A DNA stretch of 64,000 nucleotides from CAYNNQ01 sp964398785. GTDB lineage: Bacteria; Desulfobacterota; Desulfovibrionia; Desulfovibrionales; Desulfonatronovibrionaceae. The stretch covers positions 1 to 64,000 of the forward strand of contig CAYNNQ010000009.1 in NCBI GenBank assembly GCA_964398785.1. The letters are read 5' to 3'. The notes under the pieces were generated by a model. The model was not told the DNA's origin, made no database searches, and was given only the letters and a program-made list of their open reading frames with translations. Both the position numbers and the translations under genes were made by a program. Positions 1-7,640 of this stretch are shown in pieces; within the stretch, counting starts at the first letter, position 1; every line of letters begins with the position of its first letter.

Positions 1-54
1 ACGGCTGAAATGTGCATATAAATACTTCGTTTAAGGAATAGTCACGGATTCAGG

Positions 55-240
55 ATCCGGAAATAGCCATTTCCCAGTTTAACGGCGTCAATTTTCGTAA
101 TTATTCGATCACGTATTAGGATACGCTCGCTCATAATTACTTAGTTTCCTTGTTAAACAGGAAAAAATCTTATTTCCGAATTGGAAACGTGATATTTCTA
201 AACCCGGAAATTTTTTAATTTCCGGATAAGAACTAACTAG
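55..240. repeat. Left copy of a diverged direct repeat flanking the cytochrome/MCP pair
   Basis: This AT-rich non-coding block of about 186 bp recurs in the same orientation at 2904-3002 plus 3149-3232. The last 86 bp (155-240) match the right copy at roughly 85 percent by eye; the first 100 bp match less well. Each copy is built of small inverted repeats with TTTCC/GGAAA arms, for example ttcct...aggaa at 147-162, atttcc-gaatt-ggaaa near 172-186, and ccggaaatt...aatttccgg at 205-225. No coding sequence is visible. The rest of 1-388 shows only a short 8-bp hairpin at 276-298 and the leader of the cytochrome gene. Confidence 0.75.
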
Positions 241-388
241 CGTGTTTCCGGGAAAGTAAATCAGGGCGGCTAATTAATTTCAAAAATTTGTTGAAATTGT
301 TTGGTAAGTATGGGAATGGATTTTTCGGAGTCCCTTTATGGAGATTTTTCTTGGAGATAATTGATTAAATTGCGGGCGAGGTGAAGGT

Positions 389-850
389 ATGCACATCAAG
401 CGGACATTGTTTCTGACCGTAATGGTTTTGGCACTGGGGGTGTCTCAGCCCGTGGCTCAGGCTCAGGATAAATACGTGGGCAGTAAGAACTGTGCCGGTT
501 GTCACCAACACGAGTACGAAAATTTTACCGAATATTCCAAAAAGCCACATTCCTGGGAGCACATCCAGAAAATGGAACCGAAGCTTACCAAGCAGGAGTT
601 CCAGAGATGCTTTGATTGCCATACTACCGGACATGGCCGGGGCGGATTCGTTTCCTACGAAAAGACCCCGGAGTTGGCCAATGTAGGTTGCGAAACCTGC
701 CATGGACCGGGAGGGGAGCACGTGCGAAGCGGGGGGGATCCCTCTTTGATCAAGAGTGACATTACTCAGAAGGACTGCAAGAGATGTCACAATTCGGAGA
801 GAGTAGAGGATTTCAATTTCAAGCCCTTAATATACGGCGGAGTCCATTAG
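389..850 (+). CDS. Periplasmic tetrahaem cytochrome c (cytochrome c554-like)
   Basis: A 153-residue exported protein with a cleavable signal peptide (residues 1-26, ending in an AQA-type site). It has four CXXCH haem-c motifs, with their histidines at residues 39, 78, 105 and 134. Spacing and size fit the tetrahaem cytochrome c554-like families, which carry electrons in the periplasm; the exact redox partner cannot be read from sequence. The start follows a GAGGTGAAGGT stretch. The next gene, a chemoreceptor that itself has a CXXCH motif, begins only 9 bases after the stop. The two are therefore probably co-transcribed, and may work together in redox sensing (inference). Confidence 0.88.
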   Translation: MHIKRTLFLTVMVLALGVSQPVAQAQDKYVGSKNCAGCHQHEYENFTEYSKKPHSWEHIQKMEPKLTKQEFQRCFDCHTTGHGRGGFVSYEKTPELANVGCETCHGPGGEHVRSGGDPSLIKSDITQKDCKRCHNSERVEDFNFKPLIYGGVH

Positions 851-859
851 GGAGGGGTC

Positions 860-2884
860 ATGTTAGGATTTTTCACTCGCAAACTTAGCTACAAGACAGC
901 TTTTTTGGTCAGTGTGGTCAGTGTGATTGTATTTGCGGCCATAATTGCGGTGATGGCCTATTTGCAAAAGGACATAATGAATGAACAGTTGGAAAGTGAT
1001 ATGACGCGCTTGTCCGAAACCCTGCGCATATCCATAGAAAAGCCCATGATCGTGGGCGATGACGAGGGCACCCGGAATGAATTTCGCAGGTTGGGCAAAA
1101 GATTCCCTCATATTTCCATATTTATGACCGACTATAAAGGGAATATAACCTACAGTACGAATAAGAATACTTTACGCAAGGATCTGACCGAGATCCACGA
1201 TAAACAAAAACTGCAAAAACTGTATAATCGTTCCCTGGAAGAGGATGTCCAGGAAAGTGTGCAAACCAGCCTTGACGGGAAAGAAGTCTTTGTCCGGACC
1301 ATGTCCATACCCAATGAGCCCTCTTGCCATCATTGCCATGGCGAGGCCCAGGATATCCTTGGTGACCTGGTGGTTGTCCAGGATGTGAGCAGCAGCGTAA
1401 GCAAGATGCACGCCCAGATCTATACAATAGGCGGTTTGTGCGTTGCCGCTTTGGTCCTCTTGGTGGTCGCCCTGAATCTCTTTTTCCGTAAAGGGATTAT
1501 CGGCCCTATTACCAAACTTTCCGAAGCCAGCGACGAGGTGGCCAGCGGTAATTTGGACGCTGATTTCGAGGTGAGAAAGAATGATGAACTGGGCAAGCTG
1601 TCTTCCAATCTGGAAACCATGGTCTCCCAGCTAAAGAAGGAGCTTGGTTTTTCCAAGGGGATCTTGAGCGGCATGCCTCTGGCTTACTTCGTATGCGACA
1701 AGGAGGAGAAGGTTACATCTACTAATCGTACCCTGTTGGATATGCTCGGTCTGGAAGGAGATGCCCAACAATATAAAGGATGGAAAGTCAGTGAATTATT
1801 GCTGAACCAAACCGATATCCAGACATATGCCCGGGAGGTTATAGGGAGTGGAGAAGCCAAGCACGGAAAGGAGAAAACCCTGAAAGTGCGCAGCGGAGAG
1901 GAGAGAATAGTCCAATCCGAATTGGCTCCTTTGCGCGATCTGGACGGGGAGATGCTTGGTGTGTTTGTGGTGGTTACCGATTTGACGGAGATTAGGAAAC
2001 AACAGCACGAGATTGAGGAAAAGAACAAGATAATCGCCCAGGCGGCCCAGGAGGCAGATGAGGTCTCGGTCAAAGTGGCCTCGGCCGCTGAAGAGCTGTC
2101 CTCCCAGATTGAAGAGGCCTCCAAGGGAACTGAGAACCAGCGGACCAAGACCGGAGAGACAGCCACGGCAATGGAACAGATGAACGCCACTGTACTGGAA
2201 GTGGCCAAAAACGCTTCGGAATCCGCGGAAATGGCCGAGGGCACCAAAGAGAAAGCCGAAGAGGGTGTCCAGGTGGTGCAGGAGGCCGTGACTTTGATAA
2301 ATCAGGTTTCCGGTCAGGCAAATGAATTGGCCGAAAACATGAAGGAATTGGAGAACCAGGCCGAGGGTATCGGGAATATAATCAATACGATCGAGGATAT
2401 TGCGGACCAGACCAATCTATTGGCCCTGAACGCGGCCATTGAGGCTGCCCGGGCCGGGGAAGCCGGACGGGGGTTTGCCGTGGTTGCGGATGAGGTGCGC
2501 AAGCTGGCGGAGAAAACAATGGGCGCAACCAAGGAAGTGGCCAATTACGTGGGCAGCATCCAGGAAAGTGCGCAAAAGAACATGGGCAATACGGAGAAGA
2601 CGGTACAGATAATTAGTCAGGGTACGGAAAAGAGCAATGCTTCCGGTGAGGTGTTCAACGAAATCGTCAAGCAGGTGGAAAAAACCTCGGATCAGGTTCG
2701 CAATATAGCTACCGCTTCCGAGGAACAATCTTCCGCCTCGGAGCAGATAAACAAGTCCACGGACGAAATAAACCGTATTTCCTCGGAAATAGCCGACTCC
2801 ATGTCTCAAAGCAGAGAAGCGGTAGACAGCTTGGCCGACTTGGCCTCGCAACTGAAAAAGATCATCGAAGGGATGAACAAATAG
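860..2884 (+). CDS. Methyl-accepting chemotaxis protein with a haem-c binding periplasmic domain, HAMP and PAS
   Basis: A 674-residue transmembrane chemoreceptor. The order is: TM helix about 12-34; periplasmic sensor about 35-187; TM about 188-210; HAMP linker about 211-262; PAS domain about 265-385; and a long cytoplasmic signalling coiled coil from about 400 to the end. The conserved hairpin tip is present (ADQTNLLALNAAIEAARAG). The periplasmic part has a CHHCH motif at 156-160, a covalent haem-c site, so the receptor probably senses redox state or a gas through haem (inference from known haem-c MCPs of sulfate reducers and Geobacter). It has no obvious C-terminal CheR pentapeptide. GGAGGGG lies just before the ATG. 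It sits 9 bases after the tetrahaem cytochrome. Confidence 0.93.
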   Translation: MLGFFTRKLSYKTAFLVSVVSVIVFAAIIAVMAYLQKDIMNEQLESDMTRLSETLRISIEKPMIVGDDEGTRNEFRRLGKRFPHISIFMTDYKGNITYSTNKNTLRKDLTEIHDKQKLQKLYNRSLEEDVQESVQTSLDGKEVFVRTMSIPNEPSCHHCHGEAQDILGDLVVVQDVSSSVSKMHAQIYTIGGLCVAALVLLVVALNLFFRKGIIGPITKLSEASDEVASGNLDADFEVRKNDELGKLSSNLETMVSQLKKELGFSKGILSGMPLAYFVCDKEEKVTSTNRTLLDMLGLEGDAQQYKGWKVSELLLNQTDIQTYAREVIGSGEAKHGKEKTLKVRSGEERIVQSELAPLRDLDGEMLGVFVVVTDLTEIRKQQHEIEEKNKIIAQAAQEADEVSVKVASAAEELSSQIEEASKGTENQRTKTGETATAMEQMNATVLEVAKNASESAEMAEGTKEKAEEGVQVVQEAVTLINQVSGQANELAENMKELENQAEGIGNIINTIEDIADQTNLLALNAAIEAARAGEAGRGFAVVADEVRKLAEKTMGATKEVANYVGSIQESAQKNMGNTEKTVQIISQGTEKSNASGEVFNEIVKQVEKTSDQVRNIATASEEQSSASEQINKSTDEINRISSEIADSMSQSREAVDSLADLASQLKKIIEGMNK

Positions 2885-3002
2885 CTGGAGCTATTTGGTT
2901 TCCATCCGGAAATGGCCCTTTTCCAGTTTAACTGCAAGTGTTTGGTAATGGTGTAATTATGTATTGAAATACGCCTATTCATAATTATTTAATTTCCTTG
3001 TT

Positions 3003-3148
3003 CGAAGACAAAGTGACTCTTGCAAAGGCGCGGAGAACGTAGAGGAAGAGAACCGAAATAGACTTTCCTTGGCGGTCTTTGCGCCGTGGCGAGAGAAAGA
3101 ATTCTGATTGGAACGACGAGATGCACCTGACCGGTGCATCTCGTCGTT
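3003..3148. repeat. Palindromic insert inside the right repeat
   Basis: This segment is absent from the left copy. Its first part (about 3010-3105) has two imperfectly complementary arms rich in gcaaaggcgcggaga / tctttgcgccgtggcga, a type of intergenic palindrome often scattered in bacterial chromosomes. Its end is a perfect 16-bp hairpin (3112-3127 with 3133-3148, 5-base loop). The trinucleotide gtt occurs at both junctions (3000-3002 and 3146-3148), compatible with a short target duplication, though that is too short to prove insertion. Confidence 0.6.
3112..3148. repeat. Perfect 16-bp hairpin
   Basis: The arm aacgacgagatgcacc is followed by a 5-base loop and its exact reverse complement. 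There is no T-tract on either side, so it is not a classical intrinsic terminator. However, it lies between two converging genes and could slow or end transcription from either side. Confidence 0.8.
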
Positions 3149-3229
3149 AAACAGGAAAAACCTCATTTCCGAGTTGGAAAGGGGATATTTCTAAACCCGA
3201 AATTTTTTGAATTTCCGGATGGAAACTAG

Positions 3230-4372
3230 CTAGTAAACCTGCACTTCCCCTCCCTGCGGTTTCCTCTCCGGGCTCTTTTCCAGTTGGTCCCTTTGTGACT
3301 GCAGTTTCCGGGCATCCTTGATCTTGGAACTTATGCGCACCTTTCCCTCCAGATAAATCTCCTTGTCCCCGAAACGGCAGGCCTTCAGGTAGTAGTCCTT
3401 GGCCCGGAGGTAGTCCTCAAGAGTCCCTTTGGCCTCATAGGCTACTCCAAGGTTATACAGGGCTGGTGCAAGATGGGGGGCCTGCTGAACCCCTGTTTCC
3501 CAGTATTCGATAGCGCCTGCCCAGTCGCCTTTCTCGGCATGCTCCACTCCCTTGTCCACAAGACCTCCCCCACCGAAATTAGTGCTTCCGCCCTTGGCCA
3601 GTTCCACTTCCATGGTGTATCGGGTGGGGGCAATTTTGGATACCAGATTGGTGGCTACCTTGCGGGCCAGGTTGTTCAAGGTGGCCTCCTTGGTGGGCAG
3701 GTCCTTGATATCCTTGGCCCCGGAGAAAGAGGCATATGCCCCATATGCCTCTTTCCCTCCGTATTTGTCCTTGAACGTGCGGCTTACTTTCTTTGTGGCC
3801 AGGATCTTGCGCGTGTGCAGGTCAATGGCTTTCATGGATGCGGACAGCGAGGCAGTGCGTACCACATAGGGTACCGGTTTGAGTACGGTGCGCATGATTT
3901 CTTCTTCAGCGGTATATTCCTCCCCGGTGAAGATGTTTTGTTTTTTTACCTTGCGGTAACGTCCGGTGCCTTCCTTCATTTGCACTTTGTCCTTGCCTTG
4001 CACATCCTTGAGGTCCGTGCTTACAAAGGCTGTGACCGCTGCATCGGCCTGAATCTGCTTAAATTCCGGGACGTTGCGCGGGTCATCTATTTGTTCCCAT
4101 TGTATCCGGTCCAGGGCCTGATTCTGGCTTAGATCCAAAAGGGTGAAGTGCCTTACCTCGTTTAGTTTGTGGTAAAAATCTTCCCGGACTATGTGGCCGT
4201 ACTGCCCTTTGAAAGGGAGTACGGCCAGTGTGCGTACTCCGGGCATGTTCACCTCAGCCGGTTTCACTGCCTGGATTTTGGTTTTGGGAGCGCATCCGGA
4301 AAACAGGGTTGCAAGTAAAAGGGAAGAAAGCAATATCGGCCATGGTGTAAGCCAGTTGGATTCTTTGCGCAT
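3230..4372 (-). CDS. CsgG-like TPR lipoprotein
   Basis: A 380-residue predicted outer-membrane or periplasmic lipoprotein. A signal peptide ends in the lipobox LFSGC (Cys27). The N-terminal half (about 45-250) has the RTLAVLPF strand and fold pattern of CsgG/FlgO-like proteins. The C-terminal part has TPR-like helices (EKGDWAGAIEYWETGV and APALYNLGVAYEAKG). Starting at 4372 rather than 4378 leaves AGGAG six bases upstream; that SD overlaps the stop codon of the preceding gene. It is the second gene of a two-gene operon with the FlgT-like protein. A role in envelope assembly or secretion is inferred; no substrate can be named. It is probably not true CsgG, as no curli genes are present. Confidence 0.7.
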   Translation of the reverse strand: MRKESNWLTPWPILLSSLLLATLFSGCAPKTKIQAVKPAEVNMPGVRTLAVLPFKGQYGHIVREDFYHKLNEVRHFTLLDLSQNQALDRIQWEQIDDPRNVPEFKQIQADAAVTAFVSTDLKDVQGKDKVQMKEGTGRYRKVKKQNIFTGEEYTAEEEIMRTVLKPVPYVVRTASLSASMKAIDLHTRKILATKKVSRTFKDKYGGKEAYGAYASFSGAKDIKDLPTKEATLNNLARKVATNLVSKIAPTRYTMEVELAKGGSTNFGGGGLVDKGVEHAEKGDWAGAIEYWETGVQQAPHLAPALYNLGVAYEAKGTLEDYLRAKDYYLKACRFGDKEIYLEGKVRISSKIKDARKLQSQRDQLEKSPERKPQGGEVQVY

Positions 4373-4381
4373 GTCCATCTC

Positions 4382-5596
4382 CTATTGGATATTTATCGCG
4401 TCTTCGTTAAAGGGATTCTCCGTGCCCTTTTTGAAGAACAAAAATCGGTTCCCCTTGGCCTGCTGGGTCTGGAAGGGGATATTTTGGCTTTGCAGCTTTT
4501 GGTGCAGACTGCGCTGGAGATTGAACTTCTTGCCCTGGTAGTTGACGTCCAGCTGGAAATTGCCTGGAGACTGTTGGCGTACATTGAGGTCTTTTACCCC
4601 GTTGATGTTTTCCAGGACGCTGTAAATGGAATATATCTCGGATTGGGAAAAGTTGCGGAACCAGATATCGAAACGGGACCCGCCGTGTATCTGGCGCTCA
4701 AAATAGGCCACCGTATCCCCGAGCAGGGCTTCGGCCACTTTTTTGCCTACCTTGTCCGCGGCTTTGGCGGCCATCATGTTTTCGTAATAATCCCCCTGGA
4801 TTTTTTTGGTCCGCACATAGATATCGCCGTGCTTCTGGGCAATAAGATCAGCTGTGGACGGGGCCACGGCCCTCAGGTCGACCTCCACCGTGAGGCCGCC
4901 GAAATACTGGCTGCTCCCGCCCCGTTTGGCTCCGACATGCACGTCGTAGACCAAAAGGAGGTCCGCCCGGTATTTAAGCGCCAGAGCGGAGAGATCATCC
5001 ATGTCTACATCAATGCGTCCGGCTTGCTCAATTTCACTATACACGTTGTTTATGAACATTTTGTCTAAAACGACAAATCCCTTGCGGGCGAACACCCCGT
5101 TAATGGCCTGTTGTGCGGAGCGGACAGACCGGGAACGGCGGTGTGAACTGGAGGAGGTTTGGGGGATATACACAGCCATGAAACGGGGATTACCGATCTG
5201 TTGCCGTAAAATACCCAAGGCGCGGAGGTCATTCTTGATATTTGCCGTGGATACCACAGCCTGAATGGTCATAGTGAACATGTCCCCGGATGAGGAGGGG
5301 CCTTCGGCAAGTATCTCGTAATTCTCTACGTAACCGGAGGCTTGGGAATAGATCTTGTCCGATATCAGCCGGGCGTTTTGAACTTTTGTCTTGGAATCCA
5401 AGAGGGTGCCCACGCCTTGTTCCACAGCGGCGCGCAAGGCTTGCTGCATTGCTTCTTCCCTGGCCCTGGCCTGGTTGGTACCCAAGGGGGCGGTGCCTAC
5501 TACAGTAACTTGTTCCTTCGCCTGGGCAATTCCGGTCATACAGAAAACCAGAAGGAGCAAGAAAAGTAAAAGTGCTCTGGGGGTGGTGGGGCGCAT
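4382..5596 (-). CDS. FlgT-like exported protein
   Basis: A 404-residue secreted protein with a signal peptide (about 1-26, cleaved after an AQA site). Residues about 28-120 show the FlgT N-terminal domain pattern: a VVGTAPLG strand, then the helix ARAREEAMQQALRAAVEQGVG and SGYVENYEIL. In vibrios FlgT builds the flagellar H-ring; in other bacteria the same domain occurs in LPP20-like envelope proteins of unknown function. The middle part (about 140-280) resembles CsgG/TolB-like folds. No flagellar genes are in the window, so a flagellar role is not assured. The start is well supported by AAAGGAGGAC. It lies 9 bases upstream of the partner lipoprotein start. Confidence 0.7.
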   Translation of the reverse strand: MRPTTPRALLLFLLLLVFCMTGIAQAKEQVTVVGTAPLGTNQARAREEAMQQALRAAVEQGVGTLLDSKTKVQNARLISDKIYSQASGYVENYEILAEGPSSSGDMFTMTIQAVVSTANIKNDLRALGILRQQIGNPRFMAVYIPQTSSSSHRRSRSVRSAQQAINGVFARKGFVVLDKMFINNVYSEIEQAGRIDVDMDDLSALALKYRADLLLVYDVHVGAKRGGSSQYFGGLTVEVDLRAVAPSTADLIAQKHGDIYVRTKKIQGDYYENMMAAKAADKVGKKVAEALLGDTVAYFERQIHGGSRFDIWFRNFSQSEIYSIYSVLENINGVKDLNVRQQSPGNFQLDVNYQGKKFNLQRSLHQKLQSQNIPFQTQQAKGNRFLFFKKGTENPFNEDAINIQ

Positions 5597-5897
5597 GATG
5601 GTGTCCTCCTTTGGAGATTTTATTTTGTTTCTAGCTTATCGCTTTTTGCACAGGAGGACAAGTAGTTTGAGCATGATTTTTTGAGGTTATCAGCAAAATA
5701 TTGCGGTAGTTCTGCAAGCTGGACCGGACCCTTTTGGCGGGGATTAGAAAACGCGCCCACCTTTCGTTGAAATCATTCCAAAGGATCAGGCGCAAAAATA
5801 GAAAATTTATTTGTTTTGACCAAGGATCCGTGGCGGTTTATTAGGTATCTGCCTGTGGATTAGTCATAAACATGGTCCACGAGTAATATTAAAGCCT
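5597..5897. other. Intergenic region with a possible SD-sequestering leader
   Basis: There is no gene here. On the minus strand, the Shine-Dalgarno stretch AGGAGGACA of the FlgT-like gene (complement of 5602-5610) has a perfect 9-base complement upstream in the same leader (complement of 5652-5660), leaving a 41-base loop. This could form an SD-masking hairpin if transcription starts before it. A weak promoter-like pair (TTGTCC, 17 bases, TAAGCT) overlaps the upstream arm and would, if used, leave that arm out of the mRNA. Confidence 0.4.
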
Positions 5898-6392
5898 TTA
5901 AAAGTAGGTCATGGAGGTCTTTTTCAGTTCCCGGATGCTGGTGAGGATTTCGTACTGGACAACTCCGGTCTTTTCCTGCAGTTCCCGCACCACCTGGAGA
6001 CAATCCTCGCTGTCCTGGCCGTGGATCATTGTATACAGATTATACGGCCAGTCCAGGCAATTGCGGCGTTGGTAGCAGTGGGTGACTTCTGGGCGGGTGG
6101 CCATAGTGAGGCCTATTTCTTCGATGTCTTGATCCTCTTCCACGAACCAGGCAACCATGGCATTATGGCCGTATCCGGCCTGCTGGTGGCGAAGGGTGGC
6201 CCCGAAACGGCGAATATAGCCTTTTTCTTTGAGGGTGTTTAAAAGTTCCAGGACTTTTGCTTCCGTGGTCCCGCTTTGCCCGGCTATCTCCGAATAGGGA
6301 GTGGGAGAGTCGGGCAAACTTCCCTGGACAATGTTCAGGATGATTTTTTCCTCTGGATCAAAATCCGGATAATTGTCTTTTGTATATTGCAT
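5898..6392 (-). CDS. ahbB: Siroheme decarboxylase subunit, AhbB type (Lrp/AsnC fold)
   Basis: A 164-residue protein with an N-terminal winged-helix segment (ALTERNATIVE-style Lrp/AsnC fold) and an AsnC-like ligand domain. Motifs typical of AhbB are present: RRFGATLRHQ, GYGHNAMVAW, VTHCYQRRN, DWPYNLYTMIHG and the C-terminal ELKKTSMTYF. AhbA/AhbB together convert sirohaem to 12,18-didecarboxysirohaem in the alternative haem pathway of sulfate reducers and methanogens. The start is placed at 6392 because AAAGGATC lies just upstream; a longer 176-residue reading has no such site. No ahbA, ahbC or ahbD partner is next to it here. Confidence 0.85.
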   Translation of the reverse strand: MQYTKDNYPDFDPEEKIILNIVQGSLPDSPTPYSEIAGQSGTTEAKVLELLNTLKEKGYIRRFGATLRHQQAGYGHNAMVAWFVEEDQDIEEIGLTMATRPEVTHCYQRRNCLDWPYNLYTMIHGQDSEDCLQVVRELQEKTGVVQYEILTSIRELKKTSMTYF

Positions 6393-6622
6393 AAAAGATC
6401 CTTTAACCCGACAGACGTTCAACCGCAAGCATTTGATTCCCTTTTCAGCGGCATGGACTGAGATCCTCCAGCACTTCTTCCTTTACCTCGGTGTGTTTAT
6501 TTTGCATAATCCGGGAGGAAAGACGGTAAAAACGGATTTTTGTTATCCAACTCGGATTTCAAAATCCACAGTTTTGACAGAGAGCCCAATAATTTGTGTT
6601 TTTTGTTAATCATGGAGGTATG

Positions 6623-7618
6623 ATGAACAAGATCGCGGTCTTCGGTGGCGGAAGCTGGGGCACTACTTTGGCCAATATGCTCGCGGAGAAAGGGGAAAAT
6701 GTCCATCTCTGGGTCCGGGAGATTGAACTGGCGGAGCATATGCTTTTGCACAGGGAAAACAAGACCTTCCTCCCCGGTGTGGAGCTAAATCCCTCTTTGC
6801 AGGTCAGTGCTCAGCTGCCGGAAGTAATGCAGGGAGCGGATGTGTTCCTTCTGGTGGTGCCCTGTCAGTTTATGCGAAGCGTACTGGAAAGTGTTCAGGG
6901 AGACTTCCCTGCGAATCCGGTTGTAGTCTGCGCGAGCAAGGGGATCGAGCAATCGAGCATGAGCCCTATGTCCCAGGTTGTTGATGATACACTTGGAGAG
7001 AAGCATCCTCAGTACGCCATTCTTTCCGGGCCTTCTTTTGCCGCGGAGGTGATCCGCGGACTGCCCACAGCGGTCTCTTTGGGCTGCAGGGACCGGGCAT
7101 TGGGTACAGAACTGCAAAAGCGGCTGTCCACGGACTATTTCCGTGTCTACGTAAACGAGGATCCCACCGGGGTGGAGCTGGGTGGAGCTCTGAAAAACGT
7201 CATGGCTATTGCCGCAGGGATATCCGATGGCCTGGAGTTTGGACTTGATGCCCGGGCCGCGCTGATTACCCGAGGACTGGCGGAAATGAGCAGGCTGGGT
7301 ACCGCCCTGGGAGCTCAACCAATGACTTATATGGGGTTGGCCGGGATGGGCGATCTGGTCTTGACCTGCACCGGAGATCTGAGCCGCAATCGCCAAGTGG
7401 GGCTTAAAATCGGCAGGGGCATGAAGCTCGGGGAGATTTTAGAGGAGATGAACATGGTCGCAGAGGGAGTGAAGACCACGGAAGCTGTATGTGCCCTCGG
7501 CCAGGACAAGGGAGTGGATTTACCCATAGCCAGCCAGGTCTATGAAGTGCTCTTCCGGGACAAGTCCCCGAAAAAAGCGGTACAGGAGCTTATGACCCGC
7601 AGTCTGAAATGTGAGTAG
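6623..7618 (+). CDS. gpsA: NAD(P)+-dependent glycerol-3-phosphate dehydrogenase
   Basis: A cytosolic enzyme that reduces dihydroxyacetone phosphate to sn-glycerol 3-phosphate for phospholipid synthesis. The Rossmann motif GGGSWGTT is at residues 8-15, followed by ILSGPSFAAEV and the catalytic-lysine region GGALKNVMAIAAG. The C-terminal helical domain has GLAGMGDLVLTCTG. The length (331 residues) is normal. The ATG at 6623 is preferred over upstream in-frame starts because GGAGG sits at 6614-6618. An upstream TTGACA at 6574-6579 could be a -35 box, but no good -10 follows. The ABC permease gene follows directly. Confidence 0.97.
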   Translation: MNKIAVFGGGSWGTTLANMLAEKGENVHLWVREIELAEHMLLHRENKTFLPGVELNPSLQVSAQLPEVMQGADVFLLVVPCQFMRSVLESVQGDFPANPVVVCASKGIEQSSMSPMSQVVDDTLGEKHPQYAILSGPSFAAEVIRGLPTAVSLGCRDRALGTELQKRLSTDYFRVYVNEDPTGVELGGALKNVMAIAAGISDGLEFGLDARAALITRGLAEMSRLGTALGAQPMTYMGLAGMGDLVLTCTGDLSRNRQVGLKIGRGMKLGEILEEMNMVAEGVKTTEAVCALGQDKGVDLPIASQVYEVLFRDKSPKKAVQELMTRSLKCE

Positions 7619-7640
7619 CTCGGGTATCTGGGCTTTCTTG

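Larger units (their letters stand above)
2904..3232. repeat. Right copy of the direct repeat, interrupted by an insert
   Basis: The two parts, 2904-3002 and 3149-3232, line up with 55-154 and 155-240. They are separated by a foreign 146-bp segment. Continuity with the left copy resumes exactly at aaacagg (155 and 3149). The last three bases form the stop codon of the minus-strand lipoprotein gene, so this repeat fills the whole interval between the two converging genes (2885-3229). Confidence 0.75.

Noticed and set aside
55..240. CRISPR array
   Set aside because: The repeated short TTTCC/GGAAA arms are not evenly spaced, and there are no unique spacers or cas genes.
3473..4132. Open frame of 219 aa antisense to the CsgG-like lipoprotein
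   Set aside because: Composition and position show it to be a shadow frame.
4385..5068. Open frame of 227 aa antisense to the FlgT-like gene
   Set aside because: It is fully covered by a better-supported gene with signal peptide and strong SD on the minus strand.
6497..6751. Minus-strand open frame of 84 aa before and over gpsA
   Set aside because: It overlaps the start of gpsA, with no SD and no recognisable features.
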